From Mycobacterium bourgelatii (lineage in GTDB: Bacteria; Actinomycetota; Actinomycetes; Mycobacteriales; Mycobacteriaceae), in NCBI RefSeq assembly GCF_010723575.1, contig NZ_BLKZ01000001.1, forward strand, positions 5,518,001 to 5,582,000: a DNA stretch of 64,000 nucleotides, in the 5' to 3' direction. The stretch's first letter is position 1, and each line of letters starts with the position of its first letter. The position numbers were made by a program, and so were the translations under genes. Below the pieces are notes generated by a model. The model was given only the letters and a program-made list of their open reading frames with translations, was not told the DNA's origin and searched no databases. This document shows, piece by piece, positions 51,147 through 61,500 of this stretch.

Positions 51147-51815
51147 TTACTCCGGCCTTTGATCGGGATCAGTAACGGGTGCCAACCACAGGCCCACGAT
51201 CGCGTCGATGAGGCCAGCAGCCGCCGCCCGCCAGGACCAGCGCGGTGCCGCTGCGCCTGCCGCGAGTGCACGCTCGAAATCCGCGCAGGTGTGCATCAAC
51301 AGGTTGCGGGCCATGATGTTTCGTTCGGAGCGGACGCTCACCGGCAGGTCATGCAGGCAGCTGTTGATGCCGTCGATCACCTGCACCAGCGACGGTGAGC
51401 TGAGCGCGTCCTTGACGACGATGTTGTGGTAGGCGGGGTCGGTCATGGCCTGCGCGGCAAAGCGTGCGTACCACGTCGGGTTGCCGAGTTCCTCCAAGTG
51501 GTCGGTCAGCGGTCGGACCAGACAGGCCACCCAGTCCCGCATCCCGGCCGACGCGGGCAAGGCCGCGACCATCTGCTCGCGCAGTTGGTCGATGGGGCCA
51601 CGATGCTTCTGCTCAATTGCCCGGACCAGGTCGGTCTTGGTGCCGAAGTGGTAACCCACCGCGGCGTTGTTCCCCTGGCCGGCGGCCTCGCTGACCTGCC
51701 GATTGGAAACCGCGAACACACCGTGCTCGGCGAACAACCGCTCGGCCGCCACCAGGATGGCCTCCTGCGTGGAGCTGGCCCGCTCGCTGCGCACGGGCCT
51801 GCCAAGAGTGGTCAC
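51147..51815 (-). CDS. TetR-family transcriptional regulator of the long operon
   Basis: A 222-residue TetR-type regulator. The DNA-binding domain contains STQEAILVAAERLFAEHG and the helix-turn-helix VSNRQVSEAAGQGNNAAVGYHF, followed by GTKTDLVRAI. The C-terminal domain is helical. Start chosen at GTG 51815; TTG 51827 is possible. It is the first gene of a nine-gene minus-strand operon. A 22-bp dyad (51842-51863) lies just upstream and is repeated only at 54096, so this protein probably represses its own operon and also the SDR/P450 and LAL promoters. Confidence 0.9.
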   Translation of the reverse strand: MTTLGRPVRSERASSTQEAILVAAERLFAEHGVFAVSNRQVSEAAGQGNNAAVGYHFGTKTDLVRAIEQKHRGPIDQLREQMVAALPASAGMRDWVACLVRPLTDHLEELGNPTWYARFAAQAMTDPAYHNIVVKDALSSPSLVQVIDGINSCLHDLPVSVRSERNIMARNLLMHTCADFERALAAGAAAPRWSWRAAAAGLIDAIVGLWLAPVTDPDQRPE

Positions 51816-51841
51816 TCCGCCAGTCAACCGAATGCACGGTT

Positions 51842-51863
51842 TTAAGTCAAGCGATTGATTTAA
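51842..51863. promoter_or_regulatory. TTAAGTCAA-N4-TTGATTTAA dyad (class 2 operator, copy 1)
   Basis: The 9-base arms are inverse complements with one mismatch, separated by four bases. It is 27 bases upstream of the TetR start at 51815. A copy differing at one base is at 54096-54117. Confidence 0.75.
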
Positions 51864-51879
51864 TGCAGCTCCGCTCGCG

Positions 51880-53127
51880 CTAGGCCGCCGGCCTTTCGGA
51901 GTCGAACCCGATTGGCAGCGTGGTCGGTCCGCTTATGCCGCTCAGCGGTTTCCACGGAGCCGGACCGGTGCGCCGAGCCTTGGGCATGCGCCGCGCCATG
52001 GTCGAAAGTGCCTCGGCTAGTTCGAGTCTGGCGAGATTCGCACCGAGGCAGTAGTGCATGCCGGCACCGAATGTCTGCATCGCCGGTGCGTCATCGCGGG
52101 TGATGTCGAGGCGGTCGGGATCGTCATACACGGCGGGGTCGCGGTTCGCCGCCGCCATATTCGCCAGGACCAGAGTGCCGGCCGGAATCATGACGCCGGC
52201 AAGTTCTACGTCCTCGAGAGCGATGCGGAGCATCGCGGGCGCGATGGGCGAATGGCGCATCGTCTCCTCGACCGCGTTCGTCGCAAGCTCGGGGTGTTGG
52301 CCAAGTAGGGCCCACTGCTCAGGATGGTCAACTAACACCTGCACCGAGGCGGCGAGCTGATTTCGCGTGGTGTCGGTGCCGGCCATCAACAGCCCCGCTG
52401 CCAGCATCCGCAGCTCGTCGGCGCTGAGGCTGTCGCCGTCGTCCTCGGCGCGGATCAAGTCGGAGATGAGGTCGTCGGTTAATGTTTGGCGTCGGTCGGT
52501 GACCATGTCGTCGATGTAGGCGTCGAGCGCCTCCCACCCTGCCAGGATGACCCGCTCGTGTTCGGCGACGTTCCAGTCGAAGACCTTGAAGATGTCGTCT
52601 GCCCAGGTGGAGAACAGCTCCCAATCCTGCGACGGTGCGCCCAGGAGCGCACAGATGATCGGGATCGGGTATTGGCGGGCGATGTCGGTCACCACATCGC
52701 AATGTCCGCTGCCCGTGTGGCGGTCTAGGAGCTCGTTGATCACGTCGACGACCGTCGTGCGTAGGCGCGCGGTGGCGCGTGGGGTGAAGGCTTTGGAGAC
52801 CAGTCGCCGCAAGCGGTGATGCGCTGACCCGTCGAGACTGATAAGGCTGGTAGCGACCCGGTCCCAGAGCGGACCACTCGTGATTCCTTGAGAGGCCAGA
52901 AACATGCCTTGCGGGACCCGGAAGCGTTGGTCACGCAGCACATTTCGGACGAGCTCGTAGGTCAGCACCTCCGGTCCGTGCGGGCCGATAGCAATCGGTG
53001 CTCGGCGGCGCGCCTCGCTGATGATCTCATGAGCCTCATCGGGGCTCTGGCAATCCTCGTAGTCGATCTCCGGTAGATCGGCATCAAGGACGTTCGGGCA
53101 GATCGGTCGATTAAAAGTGATTGTCAT
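51880..53127 (-). CDS. cytochrome P450
   Basis: A 415-residue soluble P450. The I-helix motif is MAGTDTTRN (Asp-Thr rather than the Glu-Thr pair of the other four), ExxR is EETMR and the heme loop is FGAGMHYCLGANLAR. Start chosen at ATG 53127; an upstream extension to 53208 lacks family features. It has no adjacent ferredoxin gene of its own; the nearest is at 50930. The SDR at 53259 is transcribed toward it with a 131-base gap in which I see no gene. Confidence 0.93.
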   Translation of the reverse strand: MTITFNRPICPNVLDADLPEIDYEDCQSPDEAHEIISEARRRAPIAIGPHGPEVLTYELVRNVLRDQRFRVPQGMFLASQGITSGPLWDRVATSLISLDGSAHHRLRRLVSKAFTPRATARLRTTVVDVINELLDRHTGSGHCDVVTDIARQYPIPIICALLGAPSQDWELFSTWADDIFKVFDWNVAEHERVILAGWEALDAYIDDMVTDRRQTLTDDLISDLIRAEDDGDSLSADELRMLAAGLLMAGTDTTRNQLAASVQVLVDHPEQWALLGQHPELATNAVEETMRHSPIAPAMLRIALEDVELAGVMIPAGTLVLANMAAANRDPAVYDDPDRLDITRDDAPAMQTFGAGMHYCLGANLARLELAEALSTMARRMPKARRTGPAPWKPLSGISGPTTLPIGFDSERPAA

Positions 53128-53258
53128 GGCGGCCCCCGGGCGGTGACTAGGAGAAGTGCCGTTATTAAGCCTTCGCCTTGAATCCTTGGCGCCGGGACCA
53201 CGCAGCACATGCGTAGTCGACTACCTGTCTTCGTCGACGCTCAGCGCGGAGGCTGCAA

Positions 53259-54068
53259 TCAGCCTTGACGCTTGCTGGACCGGATCACCTTGCCCGCCAC
53301 CGTCCCGCCGTCGACCGGCAACACGATTCCGGTGACGTAGCGCGACCGCTCGGTGGCGAGATATAACGCCGCCTCGGCGACATCCTCGGGCGTCCCTTCA
53401 CGCTTGAGGGGCCGGTCGTCACGCATGGTCTGTCGGATGCGCGCCTCGAAGCGCTCGAGTTCCTCGCGGTCCATGCCCTCGGCCGACGACGCCAGGATGG
53501 GCGTCGGTATGTTGCCCGGCGCGATGGCGTTGACGCGAATCTCGTGAGATGCCAACTCGATTGCCGCCGACTTGGTGAATTGGATGACCGCCGCCTTGGA
53601 CGCCCGGTAGGTGGCCACCCCGCCGCCGGCTTGAATGCCGCCGATAGAGGTCAGGTTGATGATGGACCCGCCGCCGTTCGCGGACATGTGGCGGGCGGCA
53701 TCGCGGGTCCCGGCCATTACCCCCAGGACGTTGACTGCCATGACGCGGTGGAAATCTGCGAAATCGTCGTCGAGCAAGCGACGCAGCGGTCCCGAAATTC
53801 CGGCGTTGTTGACCATCACGTGCAGACCGCCGAAACGCTCGACCGCCGTTGCCACCAGCCCGGCTACTTGTCCAGGATCGGCGACATCCGTCCGCTGGAA
53901 CAGCGCCGCGGGACCGAGCGCATCCGCGAGCGCTTCCCCTGCGTCGGTTTCGATATCGCCGATGACCACCCGGGCACCTTCGGCCACAAACCGCTCGACC
54001 AGACCGCGACCGATACCAGAGGCTCCGCCGGTGACAATGGCGACCTTGTCAGCCAGTTCGTTGACCAC
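53259..54068 (-). CDS. short-chain dehydrogenase/reductase
   Basis: A 269-residue classical SDR: TGGASGIG, Asp after strand two (IGDIET) for NAD, NNAG, Ser in NLTSIGG, YRASKAA and the ending YVTGIVLPVDGG. GTG start. A class 2 operator begins 28 bases upstream and lies between this gene and the divergent LAL regulator. It may oxidise the product of the P450 at 51880, with which it likely shares a transcript. Confidence 0.88.
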   Translation of the reverse strand: MVNELADKVAIVTGGASGIGRGLVERFVAEGARVVIGDIETDAGEALADALGPAALFQRTDVADPGQVAGLVATAVERFGGLHVMVNNAGISGPLRRLLDDDFADFHRVMAVNVLGVMAGTRDAARHMSANGGGSIINLTSIGGIQAGGGVATYRASKAAVIQFTKSAAIELASHEIRVNAIAPGNIPTPILASSAEGMDREELERFEARIRQTMRDDRPLKREGTPEDVAEAALYLATERSRYVTGIVLPVDGGTVAGKVIRSSKRQG

Positions 54069-54095
54069 ACGACGAGTTAATCGGCGTCGCCCATA

Positions 54096-54117
54096 TTAAG
54101 TCAAGCAATTGATTTAA
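54096..54117. promoter_or_regulatory. TTAAGTCAA-N4-TTGATTTAA dyad (class 2 operator, copy 2)
   Basis: Identical to the site at 51842-51863 except for one spacer base. It is centred between divergent starts at 54068 and 54156, so one repressor could control both. Confidence 0.75.
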
Positions 54118-54155
54118 CACCGCGCTCCCCGCAATGGGTAGGGTCATCGGCAACA

Positions 54156-56954
54156 GTGGTAAGTACCGATCGAGCTTTACGTTTGCAGGGTCGCCGAGCG
54201 GAATGCACGACTCTGGAACGTTCGACGTCCCTGGCTCGCTCGGGCCGGAGCCAGGTGCTCGTGTTGCGCGGCGAGGCGGGTATCGGCAAGACCGCGCTGC
54301 TGGACTTCATCGCCGAGGGAGCCTCGGGGTTCCGAATGACGCGGGTGGCTGGTGTGGAATCCGAGATGGAACTTCCGTTCGCCGCTTTGCACCAGCTGTG
54401 CGCGCCGTTGATGGACTGCATCGGCAACTTGCCGGCGCCGCAGCGCGATGCGCTGGACGTGGCGTTCGGCCGCAAGGCCGGCTCGGCGCCCGACCGCTTC
54501 TTGGTCGGTCTGGCCGTGCTGACTCTGGTTGGCGCGGCGACCGAAACCCGGCCCCTCATCGCGCTCGTCGACGATGCGCAGTGGCTCGATCGCGTCTCGG
54601 CGCAAACGTTGGCGTTTGTGGCCCGCCGCCTGATCGCCGAGCCGGTCGCGATGATCTTTGCGGTACGCGACGACTCCCCCGAGGAACGAAGCGACGAATT
54701 GGCCGGTCTACCAGAGCTCAACGTGCCGGGGCTCAACGCCGCCGATGCTCGCGCGCTGCTGGATTCGGTCATCCCCGGCCGGCTGGACAACCAGGTACGC
54801 GACCGCATCGTCGCCGAGACTCGGGGCAATCCGTTGGCCTTGTTGGAACTGCCGAAGGGCTTGACCGTCGAGGAGCTAGCGGGCGGGTTCGGGCGCCCCG
54901 ACGCACGGCCGCTGGTCGGCCAGATCGAGCAGGCGTTCGTCCGGCGGATCCGTTCGTTGTCGGGCCATACCCAACAGCTGCTGCTGACCGCCGCCGCGGA
55001 GCCGGTGGGCGACGCCGCGCTGCTGATGAGAGCGGCCGACCAGCAGGGCCTGCCCCACGACGCGGCGACCGGAGCCGAGGCGGCGGGGTTGATCGATGTC
55101 GGCACCCGGGTGCGGTTCCGCCATCCGCTGGTGCGCTCGGCCGCGTACCGCAGCGCGGACTTGATGGAACGCCGACGAGCCCACCGAGCGCTGGCCGAGG
55201 CAACCGACGCCGACGCCGACCCGGACCGGCGCGCGTGGCATCTCGCCATTGCTGCCGATGGCCCCGACGAATCGGTCGCGGTTCAACTCGAGCGCTCGGC
55301 GGACCGCGCCCAGGCCCGCGGGGGCATGGCCGCCGCGGCCGCATTCTTGGCGCGTGCCACCGAGCTGACCTCCGATCCGGCGCGCCGCGGTGCCCGAGCA
55401 CTTGCCGCCGCTCAGGCCAAGCGCGACGCCGCCGCCTTCGACGCCGCCGACGAGTTGATCAGGGTCGCGGAATCCGCATCACTGGACACGTTGCAGCAGG
55501 CCCGGATCGCCAGACTGCGCGCCCAGATCGTATTCGCCAGGAGCCGCAGCGGTGAGGCTGATGCGCCGACGGTGTCGGATGCAGCAGTCGGCCTGCTCGA
55601 CGCGGCTCGACAACTCGCCGATCTCGACATCGCGCAGTGCAGGGAGACATACCTGGAGGCCCTGGGGGCAGCGTTGTTCGGCGGCCGACTGTGCCCGTAC
55701 GGCGGCATCCCGATGACGGCGGCCGCGGCGCGCACGGCTCCCCCGGCACCCTCGCCGGTGCGGGCCGTGGACATATTGCTGGACGGCATCGCCATCCGGG
55801 CCACCGACGGTCACGCGGCGAGCCTGTCGACGCTGCGCGACGCGCTGGCCCTGCTGTGTACGGAAGCCGAGCGCGACGACGCCGACGGCCTGCGATGGTT
55901 CTGGCAGGCCTTCCCCATCGTCCAGGAATCGGCCGCGCACGAATTGTGGGACGACGAGACCTGGCACCACCTGGCCACCCACGCGGTGCGGCTGGCCCGC
56001 GACTCGGGGGCGCTTGCCATATTGCCGATGGCGCTGGTCTACCGCGCGGGCGTGCACGTCCAGGCCGGCGAATTCGCCGCCGCCTCTGCACTCATCGAGG
56101 AAGCCGATGCCATCACCGCGGCAACGGGCTACGCGCCGCTCAAATATCACTCGGTCTTGTTGGCGGCCTTGCGCGGCGCCGAGGCCGACGGGTTGCAGCT
56201 GATCGAGTCGGCGCTCGCGGACGGGGTCGCCCGCGGCGAGGGGCGCGTGGTCGGCTTGACCAGTTACACCGCTGCCCTGTTGTACAACGGGCTTGGACGT
56301 TACGAGGACGCCTTCACCGCCGCCCGTCGGGCGTGCGAGGACGAGGACTTGGGCCTGTTCGGCTGGTCCCTCGTCGAACTCATCGAGGCAGGTGCCCGAA
56401 TCGGCGAGCGGCAGCCGGCGCTGGATGCGCTATGGCAACTGGAAGTGCGCGCGATGGGTAGCGAAACAGATTGGGCCGCTGGCATTTTAGCTCGCTCTCA
56501 GGCGCTGTTGGCCGATGATTCGAACTGCGAAAGCCTCTACCAGGAGGCGATCGACAAGCTGGGCAACACCCGGATCGCGGTCCACCTCGCCCGAGCCCAT
56601 CTGATCTACGGGGAGTGGCTGCGCCGATGCAACCGCCGCGTCGATGCCCGCGCGCAGCTGCACAATGCGCACGAGATGTTTCTGAGAATGGGCGCCGACG
56701 CGTTCGCCGAGCGCGCCCGCCGCGAGCTGCTGGTGACGGGACAGAAGGTGAGCAAGCGCTCGACCGCATCGGGTAGCGAGTTGACGGCCCAGGAGGCGCA
56801 GATCGCTCGGCTGGCCGGTGAAGGCCTGACCAACCCGGAGATCGCGGCGCAGTTGTTCATCAGTACCCACACGGTGGAATGGCATCTGCGCAAGGTGTTC
56901 GTGAAGCTCGGCATCAAGTCGCGTCGGCAACTGCGTGGCGCCGTCACGGGGTGA
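54156..56954 (+). CDS. LAL-type LuxR regulator (ATPase, TPR-like, HTH)
   Basis: A 932-residue paralogue of the regulator at 29659. Walker A GEAGIGKTAL is at about residues 40-49 and Walker B LIALVDDAQW near 128-137. A long Ala-rich helical sensor region follows. The C-terminal LuxR domain reads LTAQEAQIARLAGEG, TNPEIAAQLFISTHTVEWHL and ends with RKVFVKLGIKSRRQLRG. It should be an ATP- and ligand-dependent activator. GTG start. Its promoter shares the class 2 operator, placing it below TetR 51815. Two SDR genes follow on the same strand. Confidence 0.9.
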   Translation: MVSTDRALRLQGRRAECTTLERSTSLARSGRSQVLVLRGEAGIGKTALLDFIAEGASGFRMTRVAGVESEMELPFAALHQLCAPLMDCIGNLPAPQRDALDVAFGRKAGSAPDRFLVGLAVLTLVGAATETRPLIALVDDAQWLDRVSAQTLAFVARRLIAEPVAMIFAVRDDSPEERSDELAGLPELNVPGLNAADARALLDSVIPGRLDNQVRDRIVAETRGNPLALLELPKGLTVEELAGGFGRPDARPLVGQIEQAFVRRIRSLSGHTQQLLLTAAAEPVGDAALLMRAADQQGLPHDAATGAEAAGLIDVGTRVRFRHPLVRSAAYRSADLMERRRAHRALAEATDADADPDRRAWHLAIAADGPDESVAVQLERSADRAQARGGMAAAAAFLARATELTSDPARRGARALAAAQAKRDAAAFDAADELIRVAESASLDTLQQARIARLRAQIVFARSRSGEADAPTVSDAAVGLLDAARQLADLDIAQCRETYLEALGAALFGGRLCPYGGIPMTAAAARTAPPAPSPVRAVDILLDGIAIRATDGHAASLSTLRDALALLCTEAERDDADGLRWFWQAFPIVQESAAHELWDDETWHHLATHAVRLARDSGALAILPMALVYRAGVHVQAGEFAAASALIEEADAITAATGYAPLKYHSVLLAALRGAEADGLQLIESALADGVARGEGRVVGLTSYTAALLYNGLGRYEDAFTAARRACEDEDLGLFGWSLVELIEAGARIGERQPALDALWQLEVRAMGSETDWAAGILARSQALLADDSNCESLYQEAIDKLGNTRIAVHLARAHLIYGEWLRRCNRRVDARAQLHNAHEMFLRMGADAFAERARRELLVTGQKVSKRSTASGSELTAQEAQIARLAGEGLTNPEIAAQLFISTHTVEWHLRKVFVKLGIKSRRQLRGAVTG

Positions 56955-57041
56955 ACTACGGACTTTCAAGGGTTCCTGCGACCCAGGGGTGGGGCGATGC
57001 TGGACGTACCAGTTCATCGCGCAACATCGGGAGGCGTACTC

Positions 57042-57806
57042 ATGAAGGTTTTGGTGGTCGGCGGGACCGGGCTGATCGGGTCGCAGGTGGTGCGCATGCT
57101 TTCCGAACAGGGCCACGAGGCGGTATCGGCGTCGCCGAGTTCGGGTGTGAACACGTTGACCGGCGAAGGCGTCGCCGAGGCCGTCAAGGGCGCCGACGTG
57201 GTGGTGGACGTGTCGAATTCGCCGTCGTGGTCCGACGAGGACGTGCTGAACTTCTTCACCACCTCCACCCGCAACCTGCTGGAAGCGGAGCAGGCCGCCG
57301 GCGTCAAGAATCACGTTGCGCTCTCGATAGTGGGGGCCGACCGGGCGGCTCAGAGCGGCTACATGCGCGGGAAGATCGCGCAGGAGAAAGTGCTCGCCGA
57401 ATCGGGATCTCCATACACGACCGTGCGCGCTACGCAGTTTTTCGAATTCGTTGGGGGCATTGCCGATTCATTGACCGAAGCCGACACCGTTCGAGCACCG
57501 CACGGGGCGTTCCAGCCCATTGCCGCCGCGGATGTCGCCACTGCGGTCACGCGTGCGGCATTAGGCGAACCGGTCAACGGGGTGATCAATATTGCCGGCC
57601 CCGAGAGGCAAGGCATGGATGACTTCATCCGCGACCGCTTCGCGGCAACTGGCGATCCGCGCCGAGTGGTGACCGACCCCGCTGCTCGTTATTACGGTGC
57701 GGTGCTGGATGAAAAGAGCATCGTTCCCATCGAGGGCGAAGAGGCGACGATTTACCCCACCAAATTCAGCGACTGGCTGGCCTCGCAGGTGCCCAGTGGC
57801 GCGTAG
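57042..57806 (+). CDS. NAD(P)H-binding NmrA-like atypical SDR
   Basis: A 254-residue atypical SDR. MKVLVVGGTGLIGS is the glycine-rich cofactor motif. The chain lacks the YxxxK catalytic pair in the usual place, and resembles NmrA-like or quinone-reductase-like (QOR2) proteins, including VRATQFFEFVG and GVINIAGPE. It may sense redox state or reduce a quinone. Start chosen at ATG 57042 with GGGAGG upstream. It lies 87 bases after the LAL gene. Confidence 0.8.
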   Translation: MKVLVVGGTGLIGSQVVRMLSEQGHEAVSASPSSGVNTLTGEGVAEAVKGADVVVDVSNSPSWSDEDVLNFFTTSTRNLLEAEQAAGVKNHVALSIVGADRAAQSGYMRGKIAQEKVLAESGSPYTTVRATQFFEFVGGIADSLTEADTVRAPHGAFQPIAAADVATAVTRAALGEPVNGVINIAGPERQGMDDFIRDRFAATGDPRRVVTDPAARYYGAVLDEKSIVPIEGEEATIYPTKFSDWLASQVPSGA

Positions 57807-57833
57807 TGGCGCGTCTCAAAGGAGCGACTCCTG

Positions 57834-58556
57834 ATGGAACTGATCGACCACACCGCATTGGTAACCGGTGGGACCGCAGGCATCGGCCTAGAGTCGGCGC
57901 GACTGCTCGCCAGTGAGGGCGCCACCGTCATCATCTCCGGGCGCGACCCGGCCAGGGGCGAGCGAGCGGCCGAGGCCATCGGCGCGAATGCTCGTTTCGT
58001 CCAGACCGACATGAACGACGCCGAGTCGGTGGAATCGCTGGTGCAGCAGTGCGGTGTGGTCGACATCATCGTCAACAACGCCGCCAGCTTTCCGTCGGCA
58101 TTGACCGTCGACCAGAAGATGCCGAGCTTCGAGGCGATGTTCGACACGAACGTTCGCGGAGCGTACTTCCTTGTCGCCGGCTTGGTTCCGGGAATGTTGC
58201 AGCGTCGACACGGCAGCATCGTCAACGTCACCACGATGGCCGCGTTCAAGGGCATACCCGGCGCGTCGGGTTACAGCGCCTCGAAGGCCGCATTGGAATC
58301 GTTAACCCGTAGCTGGGCCGCGGAATTCGGTCCGAGCGGCGTACGGGTGAACAGCGTGGCGCCGGGTCCCACTCGCACTCCCGGGGTAGCCGCCGAGTGG
58401 GGTGAGACCAACGAAGAGCTCGGCCGGGCTTTGCCGTTGGGACGCACCGCATTTGCATCCGAGATCGCCGAGGCAGTGCTCTTCCTCAGCTCGCCGCGAG
58501 CCAGCTTTGTCACCGGTTCGACCCTGCATGTCGACGGCGGCGGTGCCGCGGTCTGA
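57834..58556 (+). CDS. short-chain dehydrogenase/reductase
   Basis: A 240-residue classical SDR: TGGTAGIG, Arg after strand two (ISGRDP) suggesting NADP preference, NNAA, Ser/Thr in NVTTMAA, YSASKAA and the C-terminal VTGSTLHVDGG. In NVTTMAA the usual catalytic Ser is replaced by Thr, which may still function. ATG start; it follows the NmrA-like gene after 27 bases and ends 7 bases before a convergent regulator. Confidence 0.87.
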   Translation: MELIDHTALVTGGTAGIGLESARLLASEGATVIISGRDPARGERAAEAIGANARFVQTDMNDAESVESLVQQCGVVDIIVNNAASFPSALTVDQKMPSFEAMFDTNVRGAYFLVAGLVPGMLQRRHGSIVNVTTMAAFKGIPGASGYSASKAALESLTRSWAAEFGPSGVRVNSVAPGPTRTPGVAAEWGETNEELGRALPLGRTAFASEIAEAVLFLSSPRASFVTGSTLHVDGGGAAV

Positions 58557-58563
58557 CGGTCGT

Positions 58564-61500
58564 CTAGAACGAGCTGTTCTGGCGCACAGCCTCTTGCGCC
58601 AGCTGCACACGTGAGTTGTAACCCAGCTTTGTGTACATGTGCGTGAGGTGGGCTTGCACGGTGCGCGGGGAAATGAAGAGTCGTTCGGCGATGTCCTTGT
58701 TGGACAGGCCCTCACTGACTAGCCGCGCCACGTCGAGCTCCGCAGGGGTCAAGGACGCCCAGCCGGTCGCCGGTCGTTTCCGGTCGGCGCGCCCGCGCAA
58801 CGCGTGGCTGATGACGTCTTCGTCGGACAGCGCGGCGCCGTCTGCCCATGCGGCCTGAAATTCATCCAACCCGAGGCCATTACGACAAGCCTCCACGGCA
58901 GCTTCGTACCCCGCTTGGTAGATGGGCAACCGGGATTCACCGGTACGGTTGCTGACGGCGTCGGCAGCTCCAAGGAGTCGGGCCGCCTCAGCGTGGCCAC
59001 CGTCATTGATCGCTGCTCTCGCCAGACACTCCAATATGGTTGGGAGACAAAGCCGGCTTTGTGTGTCGGCCAGAATCGACAATGCCTGCTGCGCGTCGCG
59101 TCGCGACCGGTCGTGGTCGCCCAGGTCAGCGGCGATGTATGCACGAGTGCACAATGCCCACGACTTGTGCCACCCGGCGAGGGTGGCGACGGCTTCGTCG
59201 GCCAGTTCCTGCGCCCTGGCCAGGTCGCCCTCGACGTGGGCGCACATGGCGACCGCGCTGACCGCCACCGAGCCGCGGTGAACACCGGGGAGTTCCCAGA
59301 TCTTCATGCCGAGTTCGCGTGCAGCGGGCGCATCACCGTTGGCTACGGCAACCATCGCCAGGACGGTGGTAGCGGCACGTTCCAGCACGGCGTCGAGTTC
59401 TGCTCCGGCACTGATCGCGGATCGGCCGACCTCTTGGGCGGCCGCAACGTCGCCCCGGAAGATCAAGGCACAGCCCTGGGTGATCAGACTCAGCATCATG
59501 GCGAGGATGTCACTGCTTGCTTCGCAAGCGGCAAACAACTCTCGGCAGGTGTCGATGGCACCGGTCAAGTCGGCGCGAAGCATCTGCGCCATGCCGATCG
59601 CCCAGCGACATATGTGCGCTTTAGGCCAGTCGTCGAGGGCTTCAGCCAGGTCAGCACCCTCAGTGCCGAGCGCGCTGGCGGCCGCCGGGTCGCCTTGCAT
59701 CGCAGCCAGGTATGCCTGTCGACTCAGAATCTGACTGAGCCGCCAATCATCTCCGGTCACCCGAGCCAGCTCGCTTGCCTCAGCGAAATATATTGCAGCG
59801 GATTCGAAGTCGAGGCCCGCGACGCAGCCGCACGCGGTGAGCGACCGAGCCAGCAACGCAGGGTCATCGAGTTCGCGAGCCAGTGTGAGAGCGCGCTGCG
59901 CCCGCTTGCCAGTGTCGAAGGCCGCGACCAAGGAATCGAGTACCGCCTTGTCGGCTAGTGCGCGAACGGCCAAGGCCGGCTCGATGGCGTCGAGGTCAAC
60001 GCCCTCGTCGTCGAAGATCGCGTCGAACCACTTCAGTCCCTCGCGCAGCTGGCCCCGGCCCTCCCACAGCGGCAGCAGCGAGGACGCCATTTGCAACGCC
60101 CGGGCGGGCTCACCGCTTTCGCGACTGTAGGCGAACGCCGCCCGCAGGTTGTCGATGTCAGCCTCGACGTTGGCGACGACCCGTCGGAAACTGTTGCACG
60201 CAGGCGCTTCCAGCCCGGCGGCCAGCGCCGTGTAGTAATCGCGGTGTCTGCGCCGCAGCGCGTCAGCTTCGCCGGCCTCAACAAGTTTCTCCAGCGCATA
60301 ATCGCGGATCGTCTCCAGCATCCGGTAGCGTGTCCGTTCCGCGGTGTTGTCGGCTTGCACCAGAGACTTGTCCACCAGCAAGGTCAGCTGGTCGAGCACG
60401 TGATAGCGCTGCATTACGCCGTCACCGCACACCGCCACCACCGCGTCGAGGTCGAAACCCCCCGCGAAAACCGCCAATTGGCGAAATAGCGTCGCCTCGG
60501 CCGCGGCCAGCATCGAGTGGGACCAGTCCACCGATGCCCGCAACGTCTGTTGCCGACGCACCGCGCTGCGCGCGCCGCCGGTGAGCAGCATGAATCGGTC
60601 ATTCAAACTGTCGCAGATGTCGGCGGCCGACATCGCCCGCATCCGAGCGGCGGCAAGTTCGATCGCGAGGGGCATACCGTCGAGGCGTCGGCAGATCTCG
60701 TGAACGGCGCTGACATTGCCGTCGTTGACGGTGAAGTCGGGACGGACCTGGCGGGCACGGTCGGTGAACAACTCGACGGCCTCGTCCGCGAGTCCGAGTG
60801 AGGGCACCTGCCAATTGACCTCGGATGCGATGCGCAGTGGCTCGCGACTCGTGGCTAACACCCGCACATTGGGACAATTACCCAGTAGCGCAACGACAAC
60901 CGCCGCAGAGGCCTCTAGCAGGTGCTCACAGTTGTCCAGCACGATCAGCAAACGACGGTCACCTATCCGAGCGTTGATGCTGTCGATCGCGGACCGGTCC
61001 AATTGATCCTGCAGGCCAAAGACTTTGGCGATCGCCGCCGCCACCAGGTCGGGGTCGTTGATGGGAGCCAGATCAACGTAGTGGACCGACTCGCCCACCA
61101 CGTCCGACTCCTGACCCGCGAGCTGAACCGCCAACCGGGTCTTACCCACGCCGCCCGCACCGGTTAACGTCACCAACCGATGCTCGTGGAGCAGCCTCGC
61201 CAGCTCTGCGATTTCGCGGGTGCGGCCGACGAACTTGGTCAAAAGGATCGGGAATGCCGTTGTGGTGGCGGCGCTCGTGGAGCGCAGCGGCGGGAAGTCG
61301 ACGGGCAGATCTGGATGGTATAGGCCGAAAATGCGCTCGGGGCGCGGAATATCGCGCAGGTGATGACTGCCCAAGTCGGCCAGCCACGCTCCGGGCGGCA
61401 GGAGATCGACCACCAATTGCTCGACGGCGGCGGTGAGCACGGTCTGTCCGCCGTGCGCCAAATCGCGCACCCGCGCCGCGCGGTTGATGGTCGGGCCGAT

